A stretch of DNA of 60,720 bases from the NCBI GenBank assembly GCA_049999765.1, contig JBNGIQ010009382.1:223794-284513 (forward strand). The letters are read 5' to 3'. Below the pieces are notes generated by a model. That model had not been told where the DNA came from. It saw only the letters and a list, made by a program, of their open reading frames with translations, and did not search any database. Both the position numbers and the translations under genes were made by a program. This stretch comes from Phaeoceros laevis. Its lineage: Eukaryota > Anthocerotophyta > Anthocerotopsida > Notothyladales. Shown here one piece after another: positions 21,752 to 32,219 of this stretch (position 1 is its first letter; the number at the start of each line of letters is the position of its first letter).

Positions 21752-22104
21752 TTAATATAATTTCTTCTTCTTCTTCATGATCTGCCGAACTCCAGTGTTC
21801 GGTCTTCCACCATCTTGTAGTGTAATTTAGTCGGGGACTAATAAATTACGTTCATTACAACAGTGGTGAATGTGGCTAGCCATTTGTGGTTGATGGCTGA
21901 AGGCAATGCTGGTAAAGCGAGATGAGCCGTTCATCTCCACGCCGTGTAATGCTGATCCCTCGAGTGTTGTACAGACATGTTGGGAGGTGCTTGTCGAATG
22001 TCTCATCGGTGAGCGTTGATAACTGTGAAGCCACTTGGGGACAAGCATTTCCTTCCAGCCTCAGGAAATTTACTAGCTGATCCAATTGCTGCATTTGGAT
22101 TCAG
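21752..22104. other. upstream region and missing first exon of COQ6
   Basis: The COQ6 5' end must lie here because exon 2 starts in phase 0 without an ATG. A short ATG frame near 21978 could be the presequence exon, but I could not join it in frame. No other gene is seen. Confidence 0.35.
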
Positions 22105-24268
22105 GGTCAGGAGCCCCTGTTTTTGGCGGCCCTGAACGAGGACGAGCATGATGTCGTTATAGTGGGAGGCGGTATGGTGGGGGCTGCCGTGGCATGTGGC
22201 CTAGGTATGCTACAGGGAGCCTATGGGTTAGCACACACAAGGCTTTCGGGATGATTTGAGCTGCTGGTGACGGTTTGGAGGTGTCTTGGCAGCTAGTTCG
22301 CCTTACACTAGTTCACTTCGCACTGCCATAATTGACGGTAGTGTTCTTCACGGAACGGATGAAACCAAGAGTGTGCCAGACCCCAGGGTCAGTGCTATCA
22401 CCCCCTCAACGGTGGCATTCTTCAAAGGTATGCCAAGTGATTGTCGTTTGAATCAGTGGAGGCGAAGTTTTTTAGCTGTCGCATGTGAGTTTCTTTTCCT
22501 GACAACAGAGATCGGAGCCTGGGAGGCAGTCCAAGCATCAAGACATGCTCCCTTTGACTCCATGCAGGTAGCTCCCACTACTTTGGCGTTTTTCTGATTG
22601 CGTGCAAGGTTTTCTTGGCCTTCAGGTGTTGGGGGTTGCACTTACTGTCCAGCATTCCGAATTTCTGACTGCAAGTAAACTTTTGCCAGGTTTGGGATTA
22701 CTCAGGTCAGGGCTTCACCCGCTACAGGGCTGCAGACGTTGGTAGACCTTTTCTCGGGTAGGTAGCCAGCTTTGTGACTAGGGGTTGGTTAGTTCCAGGT
22801 TAGTCCATGCTTATACGTAATAACTATGCATGCATTGTGTAATTAACCCTTACTGTGCAGGTATGTTGTAGAGAATAGTCTGTTGCTGGCAGCTCTTCGA
22901 TCTCGCCTACAGGTCTCTTGACAATTGTCGTTACATGCGTACAGAAACCATAGTATGAAGGTCAACTCTGTTTTATGCTTCCTAGTTTGTAGGTGAGCAT
23001 GCTTGTTTCGCAGTTCTCTTGTATCTGACGTCAACGTTGCATTCTAGAGTGTAGGGTTTGGTGAAATGATCTGCCCTGCACAAGTGAAATCCGTGGTATT
23101 CCCATCGAGGCATGCAAGACATCCGGCACTGGCTAGTGGTGAAAGAGTGAAAAGTGGTGACACAGCTTCGACTTCCTCAGTGGATGGGAGGAACGAAAAT
23201 TGGGCCAGAGTCCTGCTTGAAGATGGACGGTGCCTGCAGACACGTCTAGTGGTAAGGGATCATACATCCTAGTTCTGCACATTTTTGCTGGAAGACTTCA
23301 AGAGTTTGTGAGCTGTGTGATATGGTCAGGTCGGAGCTGATGGAGGTCGATCTAAGGTGAGGGAGAAGGCTGGGTTTCAAACTACAGGTTGGGACTATAA
23401 GCAGCATGCGGTTATATGTACTGTCCGGGTGGACCAGGAGCACAGGACAGCCTGGCAGAGATTTCTTCCAACAGGTCCTATTGCACTGCTTCCCATGGGT
23501 GAGGATTTCAGCAACATTGTCTGGTCCACGACACCAGAAAGTGCTGAAGAGCTGAAAAGCATGAGTAACGAGGAGTTTGTGTCGGCTGTGAATCATGCTT
23601 TTTCCGACAGTTTTGTGCAGTACCCCACTTCTAACCTCACAGAATTTCTGGCAAATTATCTTGGCTCACTGTTCTTAACTGCGGGTACTCCATCCAGTCG
23701 TGAGCGATTTGAGTCACCACCAGTGGTGACAGCACTGGCCAGCGTTCGCATGTCATTTCCATTGTCCCTGCGGCATTCAAACAGGTATGTTGGGCAGAGA
23801 GTTGCCCTGGTGGGGGATGCAGCACACACTGTGCATCCACTAGCAGGGCAGGGTGTAAATCTTGGGTTTGGCGATGCTGCGTCCCTTGTGAAGATCATCC
23901 AGAAGGGTGTGAAGTATGGCTCAGATGTTGGAGAGGTCAGAACCTTTGGCTTCCATATCTTCTGGACTTTGCATGCTTCGTTTTTCAGAGTCTTTCCTGC
24001 AGATCATTGTCTGCTATGTGTTTGCAACGGGTGAAATCTATGTTTTTGTGGGCAGGTTACACTGTTGGAGGAGTATGAGGGTGACAGGATGGCTTTTAAT
24101 TTGCCCATGATGGCCGTTTTGGATGGGTTTCAGAGGGTGTTTTCAGCAAATAATGGCCTCGTGAACCTGGCGAGAGCTGTAGGTTTCAGTGCTGTGCAGC
24201 TTCTCGGACCTTTGAAAAAAAGTGTTATAAAGTTCGCTATGGGCTTCCGCGATGAAGCAGAAAAGTGA
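22105..24268 (+). CDS. COQ6: ubiquinone biosynthesis FAD monooxygenase COQ6 (5' exon unresolved)
   Basis: Mitochondrial flavoprotein that hydroxylates C5 of the benzoquinone ring in coenzyme Q synthesis. Eight exons join in frame: 22105-22204, 22293-22427, 22509-22567, 22690-22757, 22861-22912, 23048-23251, 23330-23935 and 24056-24268 (478 aa without the first exon). The N-terminal FAD-binding fold is DVVIVGGGMVGAAVACGL, the DG motif is VGADGGRSKVRE, and the second flavin motif is ALVGDAAHTVHPLAGQGVNL. SVPDPRVSAITP is typical of COQ6. The protein ends GFRDEAEK. The targeting-peptide exon was not located with confidence. Confidence 0.92.
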
Positions 24269-24722
24269 CCCTTGGGTTCACCTCGAGCACAAAGTTTGGT
24301 GAATGGCCTCAGGGTGGACAGAAGACAAGGTTACCCGACAGTCTGAAGCTCTTTTGGAATTGGAAAGGGAGATGCAGCTGGCAAGGCATGAGTAGAAACT
24401 CGGACAGGGACAGGTTGTGGCAGGAAAGCCAAGGTCTTTTGGACTACTTGTTGGAGTCAAAACAGAACCTTTCACAGAAAATTTTAAAGTGCATCATTCT
24501 TCAATTGAACTTGAGCTGTCATTAAGCTTCTATTCCTAACTGGTTCCACCTTGGCACATGGACAAACATGTCACTGTCTAAAACTTCCTTCGAGGTGTCC
24601 CCCAGTGCATGCTGCATTGGCAGCTTGTGACATAAAGCTCTGTTGAGCAGTGGCGTTGGCGCCAGAGAGCGGAGAATGTCAGCGTTATGCTGCACAATTG
24701 AATGGGAGGCGCTGTTATTAGT
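24269..24722. other. convergent 3' flanks of COQ6 and ETHE1
   Basis: No coding feature is recognisable. The two genes converge here, and the region should hold both 3' untranslated regions. Confidence 0.4.
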
Positions 24723-25484
24723 CTATACAGTTTCCTGAATGCCGCAAACCATGTTGGCAGGGACAGCCACGTCCATGAGCTTGGGGTAAGCAAGCCCCAG
24801 GTTGTCCATGATGCCCTTAAAGGCGGCGGCATCCTTGGTGAGGCGGGGGTTGAATTGCAGCTCCTCTCCCACAGTGGTGACGGTGAAGCCCTTGTAATCG
24901 TGCGCCGGGTAGAGCAATGTGTCCTGCGGCAGCGACAGGATCTGGCTGTGCACCGAGTCGTAGAGCTGGCTGGCGCTGCCTCCCTGGAAGTCGGTCCTGC
25001 CACAGCCTCGCACCAGCAACGCGTCCCCGGTGAAGGCCATGCGCGGGTGCGGGTGCGGGGGTCCCTCTCCTGTGACGTAGGTCACGCAGCCTGCAGTGTG
25101 CCCAGGAGTGGCCCTCACCTCCAGAGAGAAGCCCCCGAAGTGCACCTTGTCGCCATGCTCCACCACGAGATCCGCCTTGGCGCCGCTGGCCCTGGAAATG
25201 ACGGACTTGGCTCCAGGGAAGGCGCGCTTGAGCAGGCCGCTGCCGGTGACGTGGTCCGCATGGACGTGAGTGTTCATGGCGTAGACCAGCTTGAGGCGCA
25301 GCTCCCGGATGAGGTTGGCATCGCGCTCCGCTGTCTTGTCCACAGGGTCCACCAGCACGGCAGGCTGCTCCGGGTGGCCGATGTCCGCCAGCAGGTACGT
25401 GTAGGTTGACGACTCCTTCTCAAAGAGCTGCCGGAAGAGGAGGAGCGGGGAGGAGCAGCTCTTGAGCGCCAGGTTTGCAGACAT
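24723..25484 (-). CDS. ETHE1: persulfide dioxygenase ETHE1 (sulfur dioxygenase, GLY3-like)
   Basis: Oxidises glutathione persulfide to sulfite in mitochondrial cysteine and sulfide catabolism, using one iron. Intronless, 253 aa from ATG. The metallo-beta-lactamase motif is [13 protein letters not shown], followed by [34 protein letters not shown], and the late histidine in LYPAHDYKG; these carry the expected His/Asp ligands. The length matches the mature family. Only a short weak N-terminal extension precedes [16 protein letters not shown], so mitochondrial targeting is not obvious. High GC and no intron contrast with neighbouring COQ6, which may mean retroposition or simple intron loss. Confidence 0.93.
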   Translation of the reverse strand: MSANLALKSCSSPLLLFRQLFEKESSTYTYLLADIGHPEQPAVLVDPVDKTAERDANLIRELRLKLVYAMNTHVHADHVTGSGLLKRAFPGAKSVISRASGAKADLVVEHGDKVHFGGFSLEVRATPGHTAGCVTYVTGEGPPHPHPRMAFTGDALLVRGCGRTDFQGGSASQLYDSVHSQILSLPQDTLLYPAHDYKGFTVTTVGEELQFNPRLTKDAAAFKGIMDNLGLAYPKLMDVAVPANMVCGIQETV

Positions 25485-25817
25485 GGCTTATGGCTGCGCT
25501 TCTCGGAGGCAGATCTCAATTCCTTCTTCGGCCTGGCAAGCTAAGCAATTCCTCGGCTTGATGGTGGCCCTTGGTCTCTTCGTACTCAAGCTAGCGGACG
25601 GGAAACGCAAAGCGCCATCGTAGCCACATCACCCCAATAATGGACAAACCTGACGAGCTTCTGCTCCGCCGCGTGCCTAGAGGTATGTCGGGATTCTCTA
25701 AGAATATGTCGGAGACACTGCTAGAACCTGCTCCTTGACCAATACCACATGCAGTTCACATGGTGGGTTCGGAGCGCACGCTGAATTGGTCTATACAGAA
25801 GGGGCGAAGATACACAT

Positions 25818-25889
25818 ATCAGAGTGGCGCAGCGGAAGCGTGGTGGGCCCATAACCCACAGGTCCCAGGATCGAAACCTGGCTCTGATA
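25818..25889 (+). tRNA. trnM-CAU: initiator tRNA-Met (CAT)
   Basis: A 72-nt cloverleaf begins ATCAGAGTGGCGCAGCGGAA and ends CTCTGAT plus discriminator A. Acceptor arms pair ATCAGAG/CTCTGAT. The anticodon stem GTGGG/CCCAC encloses CCCATAA with CAT at 25850-25852, and the T arm is CCAGG ATCGAAA CCTGG. AGCG/ATCGAAA are plant initiator features. A run of five T at about 25919 is a likely Pol III terminator. Nuclear-encoded; no intron. Confidence 0.97.
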
Positions 25890-26038
25890 TGTTGGTCTAA
25901 ATGTATGTAACATCCTTCTTTTTCTAGCGGAGACACTGCCTTTTGTGTACGAATTTCTTTTACCATGGAGATAAGTGCCCAAGGGATTAAATGAAGGCAC
26001 TTCCCCGCGATCACTGTTAAAGTACACTCTTCTTATTA

Positions 26039-26448
26039 GGGCGGTTTCGCATGAACCCGGGCCCGGCCCAAAATAGCCGGGCCCGGGTCCCGGTGTTCGC
26101 ATGATGCGGATTTCCCGCGCCGGGGTCCGGGTGAAATTTTCGGCGCCACCGGCACCAAGCGGGACGCGCCCAGGTCAACAGACACACAACAGACGGCCGT
26201 TGGTTATAGGATGAGTGAAAACGCGGGAACAGGAAGGTGGCGGTCACGGTGACCGCCGCCACCTGCTGGAAACGATAGCCGGGTCGGNNNNNNNNNNNNN
26301 NNNNNNNNNNNNNNNNNNNNNNNNNNNNNNNNNNNNNNNNNNNNNNNNNNNNNNNNNNNNNNNNNNNNNNNNNNNNNNNNNNNNNNNCCACGGCGACACA
26401 ACTTTGTTGTCTAGCAATAGCCGGAACCGGGCTCATGCGAAACCGCCC
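26039..26448. mobile_element. MITE-like element with TTA target duplication (PIF/Harbinger-like)
   Basis: Terminal inverted repeats of about 28 bp (left GGGCGGTTTCGCATGAACCC; right end GGGCTCATGCGAAACCGCCC) match with few differences. Both ends are flanked by TTA (26036-26038 and 26449-26451). A 3-bp TTA/TWA duplication is the hallmark of PIF/Harbinger and Tourist MITEs. The interior contains a 100-N gap and a palindrome GGCGGTCACGGTGACCGCC near 26237. No transposase is visible. Confidence 0.78.
26288..26387. other. assembly gap (100 N)
   Basis: Exactly 100 N inside the inverted-repeat element, so the element's true length is unknown. Confidence 0.99.
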
Positions 26449-26592
26449 TTACTACTTGCTTCCGCGAACAAGTAGACAGCAGTAGACTTATTAGCAGAGT
26501 AGCCTCCCGCTATTCTTTCATGACAAGGCTGAAAAATGGCCTTGGACGTCCAAATCAAATCAAATGGAATATGGTACAATGGGCAGACTAAG

Positions 26593-28806
26593 TTACACCT
26601 TGAGTGGACTAGTCCGCGAAAATGACGGCTGTTGGAAGCAAGCCTGTCCACTGATGAAGTGGTCCAAGTGGCGACGAGAGCCCGAAAACAGCGGCACCTG
26701 TTGGACAAGCAACAACGAAGCAGTTAGCGAGGCCCTTCTCCGCTTGGGGAGGAAGTTGCTGAATTTAGACATAGCAGGCTGACCTAGGGTAGGGATGGAG
26801 ATGGAGACGAGGAGCAGGCCGATGAGAATGAGCAAGAGGCCCGTCCTGGCCATGTCCTTGATGGTGAGGAATCCGGTGGCGAAGGCGATGGCGTTGGGCG
26901 GGGTGGAGACGGGCATGGTGTAGGCGAAGGAAGCGCCCAGCGTGGCGGGCACCATGAAGAGCAGCGGGTTGGCGTTTATGGAGACGGCCACCTGGGCCAG
27001 CAGCGGCAGGAAGATGGTGGCGGCAGAGTTGTTGGAAGTCACCTGGGTCACCAGCGTCACCAGGAGCGTCACCACGGGGGCTACCAGCAGATAGGGCAGA
27101 GCCTCCAGGAATCCCAGGCGGTCCGTCACCCACTGCGACAGCCCGCTCTGCTGGATTCCTTCGGCCATGGCGAATCCTCCTCCCAGGAGCAGCACGATGT
27201 CCCACGGCAGGTTCTTGCACACCTTCCAGTTCATCAGCTTCTGGCCCTGCACCTTGCCGTCGGGCAGCACGAACAGCAGCATTGCCACCATAATCTGTGC
27301 GTGCCCCAGATGAGTGACTTGGTTAGTTACCTCTCAGGTGAGGCAGAATGGGCGGGGAGGGTGCTAGAGCTGCTTACACTGACTGTGCCATCGCCGGCCA
27401 TCCCCTGGAACAGATCTGACCATCCGTTGCCGCCTACTGCTCTGGTGACCCAAAGCAGAGCCAGAACCTGCAGGAAGGCAGCTGAGTGGGTTACTTCCCT
27501 GGATCCGGAGCCCGCCTAAGATTGCTGGTAACTTGAGCTGGCCAGCTCAAGTTTCTGAAGTCACCTTCAGGAGCAGTTGCAAAAGGACTCTGGATACTTA
27601 CGGAGAAGCATGACAGCACGGCTTTCTCTGCGAAGGAGACCGGTCCTGGAGAGAAATACGAGCACCAGCTCAGCGTGCATTCAGGAAATGGATCAGCAAT
27701 TGTGGGTTTGAGGGAAGGGTGATCCATGTAGAAGGCAGTTTCTCACCCAGCTCCTCGTACTCCTGCTCGATGACGGATCGGTGCAATGAGGCGGACACTA
27801 CGGCAGAGCTGGATTCGGGACAGTACAGCAGGCTGATGAGGACCCAAGCCAGGAGGAGATAGGTGAGGCAAACGGGGAAAGCAAAAAGGAACCACTGGAC
27901 GAAGGTGACGGGAGGCAACTCCGGAAAAAGGCTCTTCCACATTCCAGCGAACACCAGATTGGGGCCTGTGCCGATGATGGTGGACATGCCCCCAATGGCC
28001 ACAGCGTAGGCTATGGCCAGCACCACCCCCCGGCAGTAGAGAGTGAGTGGGTCGGGGGCATCTCCCGTGGATTCCAAACTGCCTTCTTCTCCTGTGTGGG
28101 ATGCTTCCGCTTGCGCTGTCCCTTTCTCGGCAGTCGGTGATGGCGGTGGCACTAGCGATTCCCCGCCGCCCTGCCGGACCTTCTCCACCACCCCGATGGC
28201 CATGGGGACCATCATTGCGGCAGCGGCGGTGTTGGAGATCCACATGCTCACGAACGCGGGCCCGATACAGAATCCCAGTAGCAGGAGGTGGGGATCCATG
28301 TTCTTGCCTCCGAAGACGAGCAGGATTTTGAGGGCCAGCCGCTTGTGGACGCCGTGGTGCTCCACAGCGAGAGCCATGATGAAGGAGCCAAGGAAGAGCG
28401 AGATGGTGTCGTTCATGTAAGCCTTAGCCACGGTGTCTGCATCCTCAATTCCCATCAGCGGGAAGAGGAAGAGCGGGATGAGGGAGGTGACTGCCACCGG
28501 AATGGCTCCGGTGAGCCACCAGAAGCAAATCCATACCGCGGCCGCCAACATGAACCCAACTCTCATGCTTTGGCCTTTCTGCTCGGCCTCCGGTTCCTCC
28601 AGGTTGAGGATTACGGTGAGGGCGATGATGAAAGCGGCCATTGCTGGGCCAGCAACCACTGCCACGTCCTTGGTGCACAGGGCTTTTTTCACAAACAGCG
28701 TGCTCTGCGTCGTCGCATCCAGATACGCTCTTAGACTCAGCTCTGAGACTGAGTTCTGCCCAGACAAAGACTGATACTCGGAACGGGGAGAATTCTCGAC
28801 GTCCAT
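26593..28806 (-). CDS. tonoplast dicarboxylate transporter (SLC13/DASS family)
   Basis: Sodium/dicarboxylate symporter-like membrane protein, probably moving malate across the vacuolar membrane. Four exons (28806-27747, 27645-27602, 27467-27378, 27294-about 26593) join in frame. Exon 1 holds several membrane helices, the first motif MWISNTAAAAMMVPMA (SNT signature of the family) and a large hydrophilic loop. Exons 2-3 give FAEKAVLSCFSVLALLWVTR and GWSDLFQGMAGDGTVS. Exon 4 has the second signature TQVTSNNSAATIFLP, and PVSTPPNAIAFATG. The first ATG after an upstream stop was used as the start. The last about 50 codons after ISIPTLG do not resemble the family and may be intron read-through (GTCAGC donor candidate), so the 3' end is unsure. 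Confidence 0.88.
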
Positions 28807-30695
28807 ACTGATTCTGGTACTGCTGCTGCTGGTGATTGACAGAAACAAGTGTGGAAACTTGTCCCAAGCCTCACGGACAACAGTGGAGAATCTGAAGTCG
28901 CTGCTACCTAGCAAGGGAGCTAGCTCGCCCCTGTCTTGTCAATGGGTTGCTGTCCTGACACCAAAACTTCCTATCAGCAGCTATTGACCAGCACCAATGC
29001 ACACAAATTGATTCATAGAATGGACGCAATCCTCAGAGGACCTCAGACCCATCAGCCTGAGCGGACTCAAACCTGTCGTTGAGAGCCTCTGTGATGCATC
29101 ACGAATCCGAGCGTCTAGAGATACTCGGGTTGCGCGTGTTCCGTTCTCTCCTCTCGCCGAATGATCCATAAGATCCTGAAGTATGGACGAGTTGGTCGGA
29201 GGCATCCGTGAATCGATTGCTCTGGCTCTTTGGACGAGCTTATGAGCCAGAGAATTCGAGCTTTCGAAGACCACATACTCAATAGGACAAATTTCCCTCC
29301 CACAGTGCTGCTGAAATTGCGTGGCTCAAGAGGACTGGCAGCGTGTATGGAGAGAAAGCACTTCGGAAACCGCAAACAGTGGCCCCCAACTAATCCAGGC
29401 ACAGAGGAAGCTCCCGAACCACCTCACAGCGCAGCCTCACACGGCAGGTAGTATTTATAGTTTAGATGTGAGAAGTTTTCTGTCTCTTGCGGACAGACTT
29501 GGATGGATGGGGTTTGCCAACGTAGGTTTGTTGGAGGAGTCAGCTCACCTCCGGGTTCCATGTGAGGGAAAGTATGATGAAGTAAGTCTATCCATCCAGC
29601 ACAGGAGCTCGAATAATGACGACTTGCTCTCGAATTCCACCCTGGGATGATCCTTCGGCAGATCTAAACTCTAGAGACCAACAGTTCGTGCCTTCTAGGC
29701 TGTGTCGTTACACCCAATATGACCGCAAACATATGGTCGGTAGCTGTGGGCCTTCACATGATTGCCAGCTCCTCCAAGCGCGCTGTGACAGCTGTGACTA
29801 GCTGTGCAGAAATGCTGTGCAGAAAAGCCGTCCACAAGCTTGCAAGGAATGAACCCTATCAGACAAGAACTGCGGCTTTTAAGCCAAACAACTCCCCCTG
29901 CTCTACAGTACGGATCTTCGTCTCGTCGGAAGTATACACGACTGCAGAGCCCACATCTAATTGGAAGTTGCTCCCCTGTTACGAAAATGAAAGGTCCTGG
30001 AAGCCCCAGGGTGAAGCCCATGCCATGGCAGCTGCTCCCATGTGGAGTCACCATCCTAGGTCCTTGACTGCATATGACCTTGCCTACCCGCAGTCATCAT
30101 CCCAACGAATATGGCGCGGAGGTCGGCTGGGTCAGCACCACCAACCACCCGTCTCCAGGAAGCTCTTCACAAGCCACTTCATGGAGGCAGCGCTCTGGAG
30201 GGCTCTTTCCGCAGAAGACGTGGAATTATGCCTATCAAATGACAACTCCCGTTCACCTCCCTCTAACCAGCTACTCTAGTTCTCTAGAATACCACAAGGA
30301 GTTAAGACCAAGAGATGCTCTGGTAGACATAGGAGCCACATTCCTCATTCGTCACAACTAATTCCTCACAGATGGAGACATCGATATATATACAAAGCTC
30401 GTATATCAGCCCATCTTACACCAGTAAAATAAAAGCATCAACGAGCTTCCGGGCGGCAGAGGGTTAAGCTCAATGGCTGGCAGAGGGTTAAGTTCAATGG
30501 CTACCTCCTGTACGAGACAAAAGAGTCCCAGCTCATAGTCAAATGTCACTCAACTCTGCCACTTCTGAAGTTACAAGACCTTGAGGGCAAAAATGTGCAG
30601 CCCGCCTCCCCCAGTTCCACACTAACATCCGTGAAAGGTGGAAGACAATTGGAGGTACATCAGGATTTCAATATCGGTGACAAAGACAGAGACAA
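28807..30695. other. unassigned 1.9 kb, one small tandem duplication
   Basis: Several open frames up to 186 codons (29719-30279, +) have no recognisable motif and no convincing splice sites. A 24-bp unit (GGCAGAGGGTTAAG...) is repeated at 30455-30478 and 30479-30502. The promoter of the dicarboxylate transporter lies at the left and the 3' flank of NFU1 at the right. Confidence 0.35.
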
Positions 30696-31541
30696 TCAAG
30701 TGGCTTGTCCATCAGCAACCTCTTCGTCGTCTTCATCATCCGAGCCAGCTGCCTCCTTGACACCTTTTACCTCCGGCACATAGTGCATAAGCATATTTTC
30801 GATCCCTGATTTCAGCGTAACCGCGGAGCTAGGGCATCCGCTGCACGCCCCTTGCATTTTCAAAGTCACTATGCCCGATTCCACATCAAAACCCCGGTAC
30901 TCAATGTCCCCACCGTCATCCTGCACGGCAGGCCGGATCCTGGTTTCCAACAACTCCTTGATCATAGACACCGTCTCATCGTCGTCCTCGTGGACGGCAG
31001 TGTCCGATGCGGCCGCAGTGTTGGCATCCGTGAACAACGGCTCGCCAGCCGAGTAAAAATCCGTCATGGCTGCAAAAACCTCAGGCTTCAAAAACTCCCA
31101 CGGCTGCTCCTCGGCCTTGGTGACAGTTACAAAGTCGGAGCCGAAGAAAACCCGCGTGACGCCGTCTATCCTGAACAGGGCCTTGGCCAGCGGTGATGAC
31201 ATAGCTGCACGGGCGTTTGGAAAATCTGCACTCCCGATGTCCATGACCGACTGTCCTGGAAAAAACATCAAAGACAAGGGATTCGGAGTGTTCTGCGTCT
31301 GAATGAAGAGACTCCTGCGCTGTATAGCGGCATGAGGTTGCAAGGATGGGGAAGAATTCTTGAAACTAGACGAGGATGCGTAGCTGTCTCCAGCACCAAC
31401 ACCATGTCTTCCCAACCTCTCCCGGCGTAAATTTCCCGCTGAAACTGCAACATACCTACTACTCCCATGGGATTGGGCTGCAGCTGGGGCAGGCGCAAGC
31501 CTCCTAAGCAATTGGCGCACGGATCTCAACCAAGCTGCCAT
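30696..31541 (-). CDS. NFU1: mitochondrial NFU1-type iron-sulfur cluster scaffold
   Basis: Late-acting carrier that receives Fe-S clusters and hands 4Fe-4S to enzymes such as lipoyl synthase. Intronless, 281 aa from the first ATG. The Arg/Ser/Leu-rich N-terminus ([20 protein letters not shown]) fits a mitochondrial presequence. The NFU N-terminal domain reads [20 protein letters not shown]. The C-terminal NifU-like domain contains [16 protein letters not shown] and [20 protein letters not shown] with the cluster-binding CxxC. The tail is very acidic ([11 protein letters not shown]). The domain order matches plant NFU4/NFU5, not the plastid NFU1-3 type. Confidence 0.95.
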   Translation of the reverse strand: MAAWLRSVRQLLRRLAPAPAAAQSHGSSRYVAVSAGNLRRERLGRHGVGAGDSYASSSSFKNSSPSLQPHAAIQRRSLFIQTQNTPNPLSLMFFPGQSVMDIGSADFPNARAAMSSPLAKALFRIDGVTRVFFGSDFVTVTKAEEQPWEFLKPEVFAAMTDFYSAGEPLFTDANTAAASDTAVHEDDDETVSMIKELLETRIRPAVQDDGGDIEYRGFDVESGIVTLKMQGACSGCPSSAVTLKSGIENMLMHYVPEVKGVKEAAGSDDEDDEEVADGQAT

Positions 31542-32219
31542 GCCAGCGAGCAGATTAGACGTCCATCTTGGAAGCACTGCCACTCAAGAGAACTTGAACC
31601 CTAATGGACAGCCCTGTTTTTGACGCGTGAATGTATGTGCAATAACCACTTGGCAGCATCGCTGCATCTCGCCACATTTGCGACACGTGCGCTGGTAAGC
31701 CAAAATTGACCTTCTAATTCTAACCTCACTAACCGACTAATTTTGTCAATCGTTCCCCACTTTTACGGGTAGAGCACAGAAAGCAGGACCGTAATTACAT
31801 GTTGAGATTAGTGGCTAGGTCACCACATAGGAAGCTATCCAAAGTCTTAAGAGTCGAAGATTTTCGTTTAAGGCGCATCCTGCATAATCGAGGATTCTGC
31901 CTACCTTAGAGGAAACATGTGAGACCTTCTCACCTCCAGCCAGAGGCAAGCTAAGGAAGGCTCTGATCCGTCAGACCTGAGCTCGATATGCACATGGATA
32001 GCTTCCACAAATTTTGCTGATATACTACATAAAGTGTTGCTTTCTGCACATCCTCCATAGTACAAATGTCGGATGGTGACCATACCTACAGAAGACGTTC
32101 CATCCAAGTCAATCAATGTCTTATTGAACGAGTTCTCCCTATGTCAGTAAACCTGCCGCCTGGACAGCAATACTGCTGTGTTATTCCCATGTCAGCTGCC
32201 TTCAGTGCACATCTGCCTA
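31542..32219. other. intergenic, no gene seen
   Basis: About 680 bases between the NFU1 start and the F-box stop, holding the NFU1 promoter and the F-box 3' flank. No feature is recognisable. Confidence 0.4.

Noticed and set aside
28288-28734. Plus-strand ORF of 148 codons
   Set aside because: Antisense shadow of the dicarboxylate transporter's first exon.
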